From: Corynebacterium sp. CNJ-954
Lineage (GTDB): Bacteria; Actinomycetota; Actinomycetes; Mycobacteriales; Mycobacteriaceae
Assembly (NCBI RefSeq): GCF_001942345.1
Contig: NZ_MKKI01000041.1
Span: 124,001 to 188,000, forward strand
Direction of reading: 5' to 3'
DNA: 64,000 nucleotides
A program made the position numbers and the translations under genes. A model generated the notes under the pieces. The model was not told the DNA's origin. It did no database searches and saw only the letters and a program-made list of their open reading frames with translations. Within the stretch, counting starts at the first letter, position 1, and every line of letters starts with the position of its first letter. This document shows, one piece after another, positions 55,352 through 62,687 of the stretch.

Positions 55352-55951
55352 GTGACCACCCCAGCCACCACATCAGCTCCCGATCCGGCAGGACCTGCCG
55401 CCGGGAAGAAGCGCAAGGGCGTGCGCATTCCCGGATTCGCCCAACTGCAACGGCTCGGCAAGAGCCTCATGCTGCCCATCGCACTGCTCCCGGCAGCCGG
55501 AATCCTGCTCCGCCTCGGGCAGGACGACATGCTCGGCGGCACCGACATCCCGGTCATCGGGCCGTTCTTCGACACGATGAGCGCCGCCGGCGACGCCCTC
55601 TTCGCGAACCTCGCCATTCTCTTCGCCGTGGGTGTCGCCATCGGCTTCGCGAAGAAGGCCGACGGCTCCACCGCACTCGCAGCCGTCGCCGGTTACCTGG
55701 TCATGGCGGCCGTGTTCGAGAACATGTCCCCGGTCGTCCTCGAAGGTGTCGAGGATGCGGCCGGGCAGAACAAGGCCGAAGCCGTCCACCAGCTGGCAGA
55801 AGGTGGCGTCAGCGCCCTGTGGCCGGCGACGATCCTGCAGCACCACCCGCACGTCTCCGTACTGGTCGACGAGGCGGCCGCAGGACGTCTCCAACTGGCG
55901 AACTACTACCGCCAGACCTACGCCGCCAAGCCCGTCTGGCAGGGACTGTGA
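55352..55951 (+). pseudogene. In-frame deletion chimera of nagE (PTS EIIC) and nagB (glucosamine-6-phosphate deaminase)
   Basis: Residues 1 to about 139 are the start of an N-acetylglucosamine/glucose PTS EIIC domain: GFAQLQRLGKSLMLPIALLP, then LRLGQDDMLGG and AVGVAIGFAKKADGSTALAA, then GYLVMAAVFENMSPVVLEG. Residues 141-199 are the C-terminus of NagB: KAEAVHQLAEGGVSALWPAT, HHPHVSVLVDEAAAG, LANYYRQTYAAKPVWQGL. The remainder of EIIC/EIIB and the catalytic two-thirds of NagB are missing. The junction falls at about 55766-55780 and keeps the frame. The product cannot work as either protein. The stop overlaps nagA by 4 bases, showing the intact ancestral order nagE, nagB, nagA. Confidence 0.85.
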
Positions 55952-57141
55952 CCCCCGCGACCCCAGCGTCGCCCGCGACCATGCTCGTCACCGCAGACGT
56001 CCTGGTCACCGGCGAGGAGGTGCTGCGTCCCGGTTGGATGGAGATCACCGGCGGCACCGTCGCCGCTCTCGGCCGGGGCGAGCCGCCGCGGCCCACCACA
56101 GACGGTGACCTGGCGTTCGGCGCGGCAACCGTCGTCCCCGGGTTCGTCGACATGCACGTCCACGGTGGAGGTGGCGGCGCATTCCCCGTCGCCACCGACG
56201 AGGAGACCGCGACCGCCGTGGCGATGCACGCCGCCCACGGGACGACCACCATCATGGCCTCCCTGGTCTCCGCCCACCCCGGTGAACTGCTCCGCGAGGT
56301 CGACGTGCTGTCCGGGCACGTCCGCGACGGTCTGGTCGGCGGTATCCACCTCGAAGGGCCGTGGCTGGCACCGTCGAAGAAGGGTGCACACGACCCCACG
56401 GCACTGCGTCAGCCCGGGCACCCGGACGCCGGGGAGCTCAGCCGGGTCCTCGACACCGCCCGCGGCACGGTACGCATGGTCACCCTCGCCCCGGAACTGG
56501 ACGGGGCCCTGGACGCTGTCCGGCAGGTCGTCGACGCCGGTGCGGTCGCCGCCGTCGGACACACCGACGCCTCCTACGAGCAGACGCTCTCCGCCATCGA
56601 CGCCGGCGCACGGGTGGGGACCCACCTGTTCAATGCGATGCGTCCCGTCCACCACCGCGAGCCCGGGCCCGTCACCGCCCTGGTCGAAGACCCGCGGGTC
56701 ACCGTGGAGATGATCGGTGACGGGGTGCACCTGCACCCCTCGCTCTACCGTGGTGTCTGTGACCTCGCCGGACCAGACCGTGTCACTCTCGTCACCGATG
56801 CCATGGCCGCCGCCGGCATGCCCGACGGCAGCTACCGGCTCGGCACACTCGGCGTCGACGTGTCCGGCGGCGTCGCGCACGTGGCGGGCACCGACACGAT
56901 CGCCGGCAGTACCGCCACCATGGACCAGCTCTTCCGGTTCGCCGTCCGCCACAGTTGCGCGGGTCCCGACGCAGCACTGCTGCAGGCGGTCCGCCAGACC
57001 TCGGTGAACCCGGCACGGACAGTGGGCTTCCCCACCGTGGGCCTGCGTGTCGGGGGACGCGCGGACGTGGTCGTCCTGGACGCCGGTCTGCAGGTCACCA
57101 CCGTTCTCCGGGGTGGAGAGGTCATTTCCCCGCGTTCTTGA
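55948..57141 (+). CDS. nagA: N-acetylglucosamine-6-phosphate deacetylase
   Basis: The 397-residue amidohydrolase has the metal motif GFVDMHVHGGGG, HLEGPWLAPSKKGAHD with the metal Glu, AVGHTDASYEQ with a metal His, THLFNAMRPVHHREPG with the second metal His, and the catalytic Asp in LVTDAMAAAGMPDG. It removes acetate from GlcNAc-6-phosphate. GTG 55948 overlaps the chimera stop (GTGA). ATG 55981 is an alternative start with a shorter N-terminus. The last 20 bases overlap the convergent acyl-CoA dehydrogenase. The enzyme is intact although its upstream partners are deleted. Confidence 0.93.
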   Translation: MTPATPASPATMLVTADVLVTGEEVLRPGWMEITGGTVAALGRGEPPRPTTDGDLAFGAATVVPGFVDMHVHGGGGGAFPVATDEETATAVAMHAAHGTTTIMASLVSAHPGELLREVDVLSGHVRDGLVGGIHLEGPWLAPSKKGAHDPTALRQPGHPDAGELSRVLDTARGTVRMVTLAPELDGALDAVRQVVDAGAVAAVGHTDASYEQTLSAIDAGARVGTHLFNAMRPVHHREPGPVTALVEDPRVTVEMIGDGVHLHPSLYRGVCDLAGPDRVTLVTDAMAAAGMPDGSYRLGTLGVDVSGGVAHVAGTDTIAGSTATMDQLFRFAVRHSCAGPDAALLQAVRQTSVNPARTVGFPTVGLRVGGRADVVVLDAGLQVTTVLRGGEVISPRS

Positions 57142-58279
57142 GCAGCTGGCGGGCCAGCACCAGCTTCTGGACCTCACTGGTTCCCTCGTAGATCCGGAAC
57201 AGGCGGGCGGCCCGGTAGAACCGTTCCACCGGCACGGTGCGCATGTACCCCATGCCGCCGTGGATCTGGACGCCCCGGTCGGCGACCCGACCGAGCATCT
57301 CACTGGCGTAGAGCTTCGACGCCGACGGGCCGAGCTTGCGGTCGGTGCCGTCGCGGTAGTCGCGGGCGGCGTCCAGGGCGAGTGCCCGGGCGGCACGGAG
57401 TTCGGCGTAGGACTCCCCGATCATCCCCTGGACCAGCTGGAATGTTCCGATGGGCTGCCCACCCTGGGTGGCGGTCGCAGCATGCTGCACCGATTCGTCG
57501 AGAATGCGCTGGGCCTGGCCCACACAGATCGCGGAGATGTGCAGCCGGCCCTTCGCCAGGGACGCCATCGCCGCCCGGAATCCGCCCTCCTCCTGCCCAC
57601 CGATCAGTCGGTCGGCGTCGACCACGACGTCGTCGAAGAACAGCTCACTGGTCCAGGCACCCTCCTGGCCCATCTTCCGGTCATGCGGGCCCACGGTCAC
57701 ACCGGGCGCGTCGGTGTCCACGAGGAACGCCGAGATCCCTTTTGTCCCGCTGGCGGACGGGTCCGTCCGGGCGAAGACGACCAGCACCTGCGACAACTGA
57801 GCGTTCGTGATGAAGCGTTTCGACCCGTTGATCCGGTAGGTCGAGCCTTCCTTCACCGCGGTGGTGCGCATCCCGCCCGGGTCGGATCCCGCACCGTCCT
57901 CGGTCAGGGCGAAGGAGGCGACGACCTCGCCGGAGGCGAGCTTCGGCAGCCACGCCTGCTTCTGCTCCTCGGTACCGTAGTTGACCAGCACCTGGCCGGC
58001 GATGCCGTTGTTCGTGCCGAAGAGGGAGCGGAACGCCGGGGTGGTGTATCCGAGCTCCATGGCCAGCTGCACGTCCTGCACCGGGTCGAGACCGAGCCCG
58101 CCGTACTCCTCAGGGATGGCCCAGCCGAACAGGCCCATCTGACGGGAGTCGGCGATGAGTTCGTCGGGTATCCGGTCGTCCTGCTCGATCTGCTCTTCCA
58201 GGGGGATGACCCGGTCGTGGACGAAGTCGCGCACCGCGTCGAGAATGTCCTTGAAGTCATCGGCGTCTACTGCACCCAT
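57122..58279 (-). CDS. Acyl-CoA dehydrogenase
   Basis: The 385-residue flavoenzyme has the FAD/substrate motif VASFALTEDGAGSDPGGMRT and the FAD-binding segment SKRFITNAQLSQVLVVFART. The region GVQIHGGMGYMRTVPVERFYRAARLFRIYEGTSEVQ contains the catalytic Glu (YEGTSE), in the position of short- and medium-chain enzymes. GAAAGG lies 7 bases upstream of the start. It is the last gene of a unit with a thioesterase and a CoA-transferase, so its acyl-CoA substrate is probably made by that transferase. Chain length cannot be fixed here. Confidence 0.92.
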   Translation of the reverse strand: MGAVDADDFKDILDAVRDFVHDRVIPLEEQIEQDDRIPDELIADSRQMGLFGWAIPEEYGGLGLDPVQDVQLAMELGYTTPAFRSLFGTNNGIAGQVLVNYGTEEQKQAWLPKLASGEVVASFALTEDGAGSDPGGMRTTAVKEGSTYRINGSKRFITNAQLSQVLVVFARTDPSASGTKGISAFLVDTDAPGVTVGPHDRKMGQEGAWTSELFFDDVVVDADRLIGGQEEGGFRAAMASLAKGRLHISAICVGQAQRILDESVQHAATATQGGQPIGTFQLVQGMIGESYAELRAARALALDAARDYRDGTDRKLGPSASKLYASEMLGRVADRGVQIHGGMGYMRTVPVERFYRAARLFRIYEGTSEVQKLVLARQLLKNAGK

Positions 58280-58309
58280 GGCGTGTCCTTTCGTGGAGTC
58301 GGTGTCCGA

Positions 58310-58738
58310 CTACCGTTCGTCGTTGAGGCGGGCCTGTTCCAGCGCCGCGCGGATGCTCCCGGTCAGTGGTGCCGGTCGCCGTGATTCCGGGTCGAGGACC
58401 ACGATGACGGCATCGCCGTACGCGCGAACCTCCCCGTCCTGCAGGAGTTCATGGCTCACGGTGTAGGAGGTCCGTCCGATCCGGGACACCCACACCCTGC
58501 CGGTGACCGGCCCGTAGACGAGCTCCTTGTCGAAGACCGCGTTCAGTGCCCGCACCACCCGGGACGAGTCCGCGTAGATGCCGGGACCCAGCCATGTCCG
58601 CGTCGCCCGGACACGTGCCTCCTCCATCTGGGTGACCGCCCGGGCGTTGTTGATGTGACCGTTCGGGTCCTGGTCCGACCACCGGAAGTACATTTCCACG
58701 GTGAAAGGCGTCGAGGCCCGGTCCCGGTCGCTATTCAT
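58310..58738 (-). CDS. Acyl-CoA thioesterase (4-hydroxybenzoyl-CoA thioesterase-like hotdog fold)
   Basis: The 142-residue protein has the 4HBT signature FRWSDQDPNGHINNARAVTQMEEARV. The Asp and following Asn/Gly/His line the active site, and the rest of the hotdog fold includes GRVWVSRIGRTSYTVSHEL. Its start overlaps the CoA-transferase stop by 8 bases. It could recycle CoA from dead-end acyl-CoAs formed by the pathway. Confidence 0.88.
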   Translation of the reverse strand: MNSDRDRASTPFTVEMYFRWSDQDPNGHINNARAVTQMEEARVRATRTWLGPGIYADSSRVVRALNAVFDKELVYGPVTGRVWVSRIGRTSYTVSHELLQDGEVRAYGDAVIVVLDPESRRPAPLTGSIRAALEQARLNDER

Positions 58739-59951
58739 GGTGTCCGGCTGCGGTGTCGGACGCCGGTGCGGCGGCCACCGTCGCCACCGTCCGCGCAGGG
58801 GTCCGGCTGATCCAGTCCAGAACGTCCTGCTGGTCGCTACCGAGGGGCGGCGGTGCCTTGCGGTAGGTCACCCCGGTGCGCGAGTAGGAGATCGGGTTCT
58901 TGATCAGCGGAACGGCACTGTCCCCCTCCCCGACGTCGACGACCGGCGCAAGACCCAGTCCCCGGGCGAACTCGACACCTTCACCGATGCTCAGGATCGG
59001 TGCACAGGGAACCTTGACTGCCTGCAGGATGTCGAACCACTCCTCGGCGTCCCGTGAGCTCAGCCCGTCCTCGATGAGAGCACGCAAGGGCCCCCGGTAG
59101 ACGTTGCGTTCGTGCACTGTGGCGAACCGTGGGTCGCTGGCGGCCCATTCAGCCCCCAGCTCCGTGACCAGCCGGGTGAACTGACTGTTGTTCCCGCAGC
59201 AGATGACGATGTCCCGGTCGCGTGCCCTGAACGGACCGTACGGGAACAGGCTCGGGTGTTCATTCCCCATCCGCATGGGTTCGTTTCCGCAGGCGGCGTA
59301 ACCGGTCGTCTGGTTGACCAGACTCGACAACGCGGACGAGAACAGGTCGAGGACGACGTGCTGCCCCTGACCGGACGTTGCCCGCTCATGCACTGCCGCC
59401 AGGATCCCGACGACGGCGTGCATACCGGTGACGACGTCGAAGATCGCCACGCCGGTGCGTTGGGGCGGGCCGTCCTGGCTGCCGGTGACATGCATCATGC
59501 CGGACATGGCCTGCACGAGCAGGTCGTAGCCGGGCATGTCCGCCCCACCCTCCATCCCGAAGCCGGTGATGGAGGCATGGATCAGCTCCGGCCACCGGCG
59601 CGCCACGGACTCCGGGTCGAGCCCGAACCTGGCGAGGCCTCCGACCTTGAAGTTCTCGACGAAGACATCAGCACGGTCGATGATCCGGTAGGCGGTGTCG
59701 AGGTCCGCCGGGTCAGTGAGGTCGAGGACCACCGAGTCCTTGTTGCGGTTGACCGACAGGTAGTAGGTGCTCACACCGTCCCTGCTAGGAGGGGTCCAGT
59801 ACCGGGTGTCGTCGCCCTGTGGCGCCTCGACCTTGATGACGGTGGCCCCCAGGTCGGCGAGCAGCATGGTGGCGTAGGGTCCGGCAAGCACCCGGGAGAA
59901 GTCGGCGACGACAAGACCGTCCAGGGGACCGGAGCTGAGGTGGGGGATCAC
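58731..59951 (-). CDS. Family III CoA-transferase (CaiB/BaiF type)
   Basis: The 406-residue protein has LDGLVVADFSRVLAGPYATMLLADLGATVIKVE, SVNRNKDSVVLDL, the catalytic Asp in MPGYDLLVQAMSG, and FDVVTGMHAVVGILAAVHERATSGQGQHVVLDLF. It moves CoA from an acyl-CoA donor (often succinyl-CoA) to a carboxylic acid. It is the first gene of the minus-strand unit and divergent from a LysR regulator. With the downstream dehydrogenase, and the hydratase and hydroxyacyl dehydrogenase beyond LysR, it can start beta-oxidation of an imported acid. Confidence 0.92.
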   Translation of the reverse strand: MIPHLSSGPLDGLVVADFSRVLAGPYATMLLADLGATVIKVEAPQGDDTRYWTPPSRDGVSTYYLSVNRNKDSVVLDLTDPADLDTAYRIIDRADVFVENFKVGGLARFGLDPESVARRWPELIHASITGFGMEGGADMPGYDLLVQAMSGMMHVTGSQDGPPQRTGVAIFDVVTGMHAVVGILAAVHERATSGQGQHVVLDLFSSALSSLVNQTTGYAACGNEPMRMGNEHPSLFPYGPFRARDRDIVICCGNNSQFTRLVTELGAEWAASDPRFATVHERNVYRGPLRALIEDGLSSRDAEEWFDILQAVKVPCAPILSIGEGVEFARGLGLAPVVDVGEGDSAVPLIKNPISYSRTGVTYRKAPPPLGSDQQDVLDWISRTPARTVATVAAAPASDTAAGHHE

Positions 59952-60026
59952 GCGTTACCTTTCGTTCACAAATACTCGGTGGTATAAATCATGAAACCAG
60001 CGGCATTGTGATCTGTCCAATACTTA

Positions 60027-60060
60027 ATTGGTGGGACATCCATACCTCTGACGCACCAAT
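60027..60060. promoter_or_regulatory. Inverted repeat in the LysR/CoA-transferase divergent promoter
   Basis: ATTGGTG (60027-60033) and CACCAAT (60054-60060) form a perfect 7-base inverted repeat with a 20-base spacer. It lies about 22 bases before the LysR start and 76 bases from the CoA-transferase start. LysR proteins commonly bind such dyads in shared promoters. The spacing is longer than the classic T-N11-A box, so this is tentative. Confidence 0.4.
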
Positions 60061-60082
60061 CGACCGCACAGGAGGTACGCAC

Positions 60083-60988
60083 ATGGAGGTGCAGCAGGCC
60101 AGGGCCTTCCTCGCCGTGGCAGAGGAACTGCACTTCGGTCAGGCGGCGGAACGCCTGCGGGTGACACAGCCGCACCTGAGCCGCATGATCAAGCAGATCG
60201 AACAGTCCCTACACACCGAGCTCTTCGAACGCAGCACACGACGGGTCAACCTCACCGTTGCCGGCGAAGCGGTCATGGAACCCGCCAGGCAGCTCGTCGC
60301 GGCGTCGGAATCAGTACGTCGAGTCGTCCGGGAGACCGTCAACGGCGTCACCGGCACCGTACGTCTCGGATTCGCCGGCGCCTCGACCCACGAGAGTGTC
60401 GGCGAGATCTCGCGCCGGGTGCGCCGGAACACGCCCGGTGTCTCACTCCAGCTGCACTCGGCGCAGTTCTCCAACCAGGGCCTGGCACGGGTCCTCGAGG
60501 GAACGTTGGATGCGAACATCGGACGGTGGGACTTCCTGCCCGCGGAAGTGGCGTCCATCGTCGTGGGTGTCGAGGAACTCCTGGTCGCACTGCCTGCCTC
60601 TCATCCGGCGAGCGCAGCACCCCAGGTGTCGATGACTGATCTGGCCGACGAGTCCTGGCTGGTCCTGCCAGGCGGGGCAGGGTCCATCCTGCATAACCGG
60701 CTGAACTCCATCGGCATGGCGGCGGGCTTCGTACCGAAGATCCTGGAGGAGACACCCGACTCCTGGACCCAGATCGCCCTGGTGGGCGCTGAGATGGGTT
60801 GTGCGCTCACACTCGACTCGGTGCGGAACAACGTCGCCTCATCCAATGTGGTGTTCCGGCCCGTCCGCGGACTCGACGCCCGGCTCGACGTCAAACTCAT
60901 CTGGAAGAGGACCAACCGCAACCCTGCGCTGCGCCCCGTCCTCAAGACCGTGCGCGAGATGCTGCCGGATCCCCGGACTCAGGTGTAG
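60083..60988 (+). CDS. LysR-family transcriptional regulator
   Basis: The 301-residue protein has the LysR helix-turn-helix at residues 1-60 (QARAFLAVAEELHFGQAAERLRVTQPHLSRMIKQIEQ), then a periplasmic-binding-protein-like effector domain (LRLGF-type strand VRLGFAGASTHESVG; EELLVALPASHPAS). AGGAGG lies 7 bases before ATG 60083, although the frame is open to 60008. It lies between the two halves of the acyl-CoA cluster, divergent from one half and convergent with the other (10-base overlap at 60979-60988). It probably activates both halves. Confidence 0.92.
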   Translation: MEVQQARAFLAVAEELHFGQAAERLRVTQPHLSRMIKQIEQSLHTELFERSTRRVNLTVAGEAVMEPARQLVAASESVRRVVRETVNGVTGTVRLGFAGASTHESVGEISRRVRRNTPGVSLQLHSAQFSNQGLARVLEGTLDANIGRWDFLPAEVASIVVGVEELLVALPASHPASAAPQVSMTDLADESWLVLPGGAGSILHNRLNSIGMAAGFVPKILEETPDSWTQIALVGAEMGCALTLDSVRNNVASSNVVFRPVRGLDARLDVKLIWKRTNRNPALRPVLKTVREMLPDPRTQV

Positions 60989-61851
60989 TCGTACCAGCCT
61001 TTCCCCGTCTTTCGGCCGAACTGCCTCTTCTCGTAGAGTTCCGTCACCGACGGGGCGGGGAGAGACGCACGGTCACCGGTCTGCTCGTACTCCGCCATAC
61101 GGATCATGTAGACGACGTCGATGCCGGTCATGTCCATCAGCTCGAAGGGCCCCATCGGATGGCGCAGGGCGGTCCGTGCAGCGACGTCGATGTCCCTGAA
61201 GTCGGCGACGCCGCTCTCGTAGAGCTCCAGTGCCTCCCGGCGGAGAGCGTTGAGCAGCCTGTTGGCGACGAACCCCGGAACCTCCTTGCGCAGCAGCACG
61301 GGCTGCTTGCCGAACGACTGGGCGAGCTGGACGACCGCGTCCACGGTCTCCGGATCAGTGTGGTCGTGCGGTACAACCTCCACGCACTCCATGATGAGTG
61401 CCGGGTTGAAGAAGTGCATGTTGCACACCTTCCCCGGGCGGGACACCGCGTCAGCCAGCCGGGACGAGACGATGTTCGAGGAGTTCGTGGTGAGGATCGT
61501 GTGCTCCGGCACCAGCGCGTCGAGGTCGCGGAACAGCGTGCGCTTGACCTCGATGTCCTCGACCGCGGCCTCGATGACGAGATCGGTCTGCGCGACGACC
61601 GTGTCGCGTTCCAGGGAGAACTCGAGACGGTCGAACGCTGCCTCCACGTCCCCGGCTGTCCGACGACCCTTCTCCACGTCCCGGTCCATCCTGGCGCGGA
61701 GCATCTCCTGCGCCCGGTCCAGGGACTCCTGGGCGATGTCCACGATGGACGTACGGAACCCGGACAGGGCGGAGACCATGCCGATCTGGGCGCCCATTGT
61801 CCCGGAACCAATCACCGTGACATGGCTGATGGTCGACGTTCGTGTAGTCAC
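60979..61851 (-). CDS. 3-hydroxyacyl-CoA dehydrogenase (3-hydroxybutyryl-CoA type)
   Basis: The 290-residue enzyme has the NAD motif VTVIGSGTMGAQIGMVSALSG, the adenine-binding Asp at IVD, and AAVEDIEVKRTLFRDLD. The catalytic region is NTSSN-type TTNSSNIVSS and MHFFNPALIMECVEVV, with the catalytic His. The C-terminal dimer domain includes EVPGFVANRLLNALRREAL and HPMGPFELMDMTGIDVVY. It oxidises the 3-hydroxy intermediate made by the hydratase encoded upstream, with which it overlaps by 4 bases. Confidence 0.92.
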   Translation of the reverse strand: MTTRTSTISHVTVIGSGTMGAQIGMVSALSGFRTSIVDIAQESLDRAQEMLRARMDRDVEKGRRTAGDVEAAFDRLEFSLERDTVVAQTDLVIEAAVEDIEVKRTLFRDLDALVPEHTILTTNSSNIVSSRLADAVSRPGKVCNMHFFNPALIMECVEVVPHDHTDPETVDAVVQLAQSFGKQPVLLRKEVPGFVANRLLNALRREALELYESGVADFRDIDVAARTALRHPMGPFELMDMTGIDVVYMIRMAEYEQTGDRASLPAPSVTELYEKRQFGRKTGKGWYDYT

Positions 61852-62687
61852 TGCTGTGCATTCCTCTCGTTGTCGTGCCGGTCATGCCGGTCATGCCGGT
61901 CGTGCCGGACCAGGTCGAAGTCCGGCCGCCGTTTCTCCCGGAAAGCCGTGGTCCCTTCGTTCTTCTCCTCGGTGGAGTAGATGACCGCCTGCGCCAGACG
62001 TTCCAGGAGCAGTCCACTGTCACGGTCGATGGCCCCCGACCGCTTGACGAGGTCGCGCGCCAACTCCGTGGCCAACGGCCCTTTCCTCCGGATACGGCGT
62101 GCCACCGTCATCGCCGTGTCCAGCAGGTCGGCCGGGTCGACGAGGTAGGTGATGAGGTTCATCCGGAGTGCCTCGTCGGCGGCGAGTTTCCGACCGGTGA
62201 GAATCATGTCCAGGGCGACCCCCTGCCCGACAACTTCAGCCAGACGTTGTGTCCCGCCGGCGGACGGGATGATTCCGAGTCCGGTCTCCGGGAACGCGAA
62301 CTGGGCGTCAGTGGACCCGATCCGGATGTCGCAGGCCAGAGCCAGTTCATGACCACCACCGAACGCGTAGCCGTTGACCGCGGCGACAGTAGGTTTAGTG
62401 AACGTCGCGATGGTCTCGAACAGTCGTTGCAACGGGCCGGCGAGGCCGTCCACCGGCGTCCGCACCGCCAGCTCGTTGATGTCGGCGCCGGCGACGAAGG
62501 CGTCGTCCCCGGCACCGGTGAACACCACCGCGCCCACACCTGGGTCGTCAGCGATCTCCTCAAGGTGCCAACGCATCACGCTCTGGACTCCGCGGTTCAG
62601 TGCATTGTGCGACTCAGGCCGGTTCACGGTGAGGACCGCTGTGCCGTCCCGGTCTTCGCGGACGACAAGGTCGTTGTCGTGCTTCAT
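61848..62687 (-). CDS. Enoyl-CoA hydratase/isomerase family protein
   Basis: The 279-residue crotonase-fold enzyme has NRPESHNALN, the oxyanion-hole pair DAFVAGADINEL and YAFGGGHELALACDIRIGS, and the second catalytic Glu in FPETGLGIIPSAGGTQRL. It lies between the TRAP transporter and the hydroxyacyl-CoA dehydrogenase, overlapping both by 4 bases. The C-terminus carries an unusual His-Asp-Arg repeat encoded by four 9-base units. It would hydrate an enoyl-CoA in the beta-oxidation sequence. Confidence 0.92.
   Translation of the reverse strand: MKHDNDLVVREDRDGTAVLTVNRPESHNALNRGVQSVMRWHLEEIADDPGVGAVVFTGAGDDAFVAGADINELAVRTPVDGLAGPLQRLFETIATFTKPTVAAVNGYAFGGGHELALACDIRIGSTDAQFAFPETGLGIIPSAGGTQRLAEVVGQGVALDMILTGRKLAADEALRMNLITYLVDPADLLDTAMTVARRIRRKGPLATELARDLVKRSGAIDRDSGLLLERLAQAVIYSTEEKNEGTTAFREKRRPDFDLVRHDRHDRHDRHDNERNAQQ
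61873..61908. repeat. Four tandem 9-base repeats at the 3' end of the hydratase gene
   Basis: The units TCGTGCCGG, TCATGCCGG, TCATGCCGG and TCGTGCCGG run in tandem. On the minus strand they encode the His-Asp-Arg repeats of the hydratase C-terminus. The unit length keeps the frame, so copy number could vary freely in this exposed tail. Confidence 0.9.

Noticed and set aside
55918..57396. 492-residue minus-strand frame opposite nagA
   Set aside because: It is an antisense shadow of nagA, which has all catalytic motifs.
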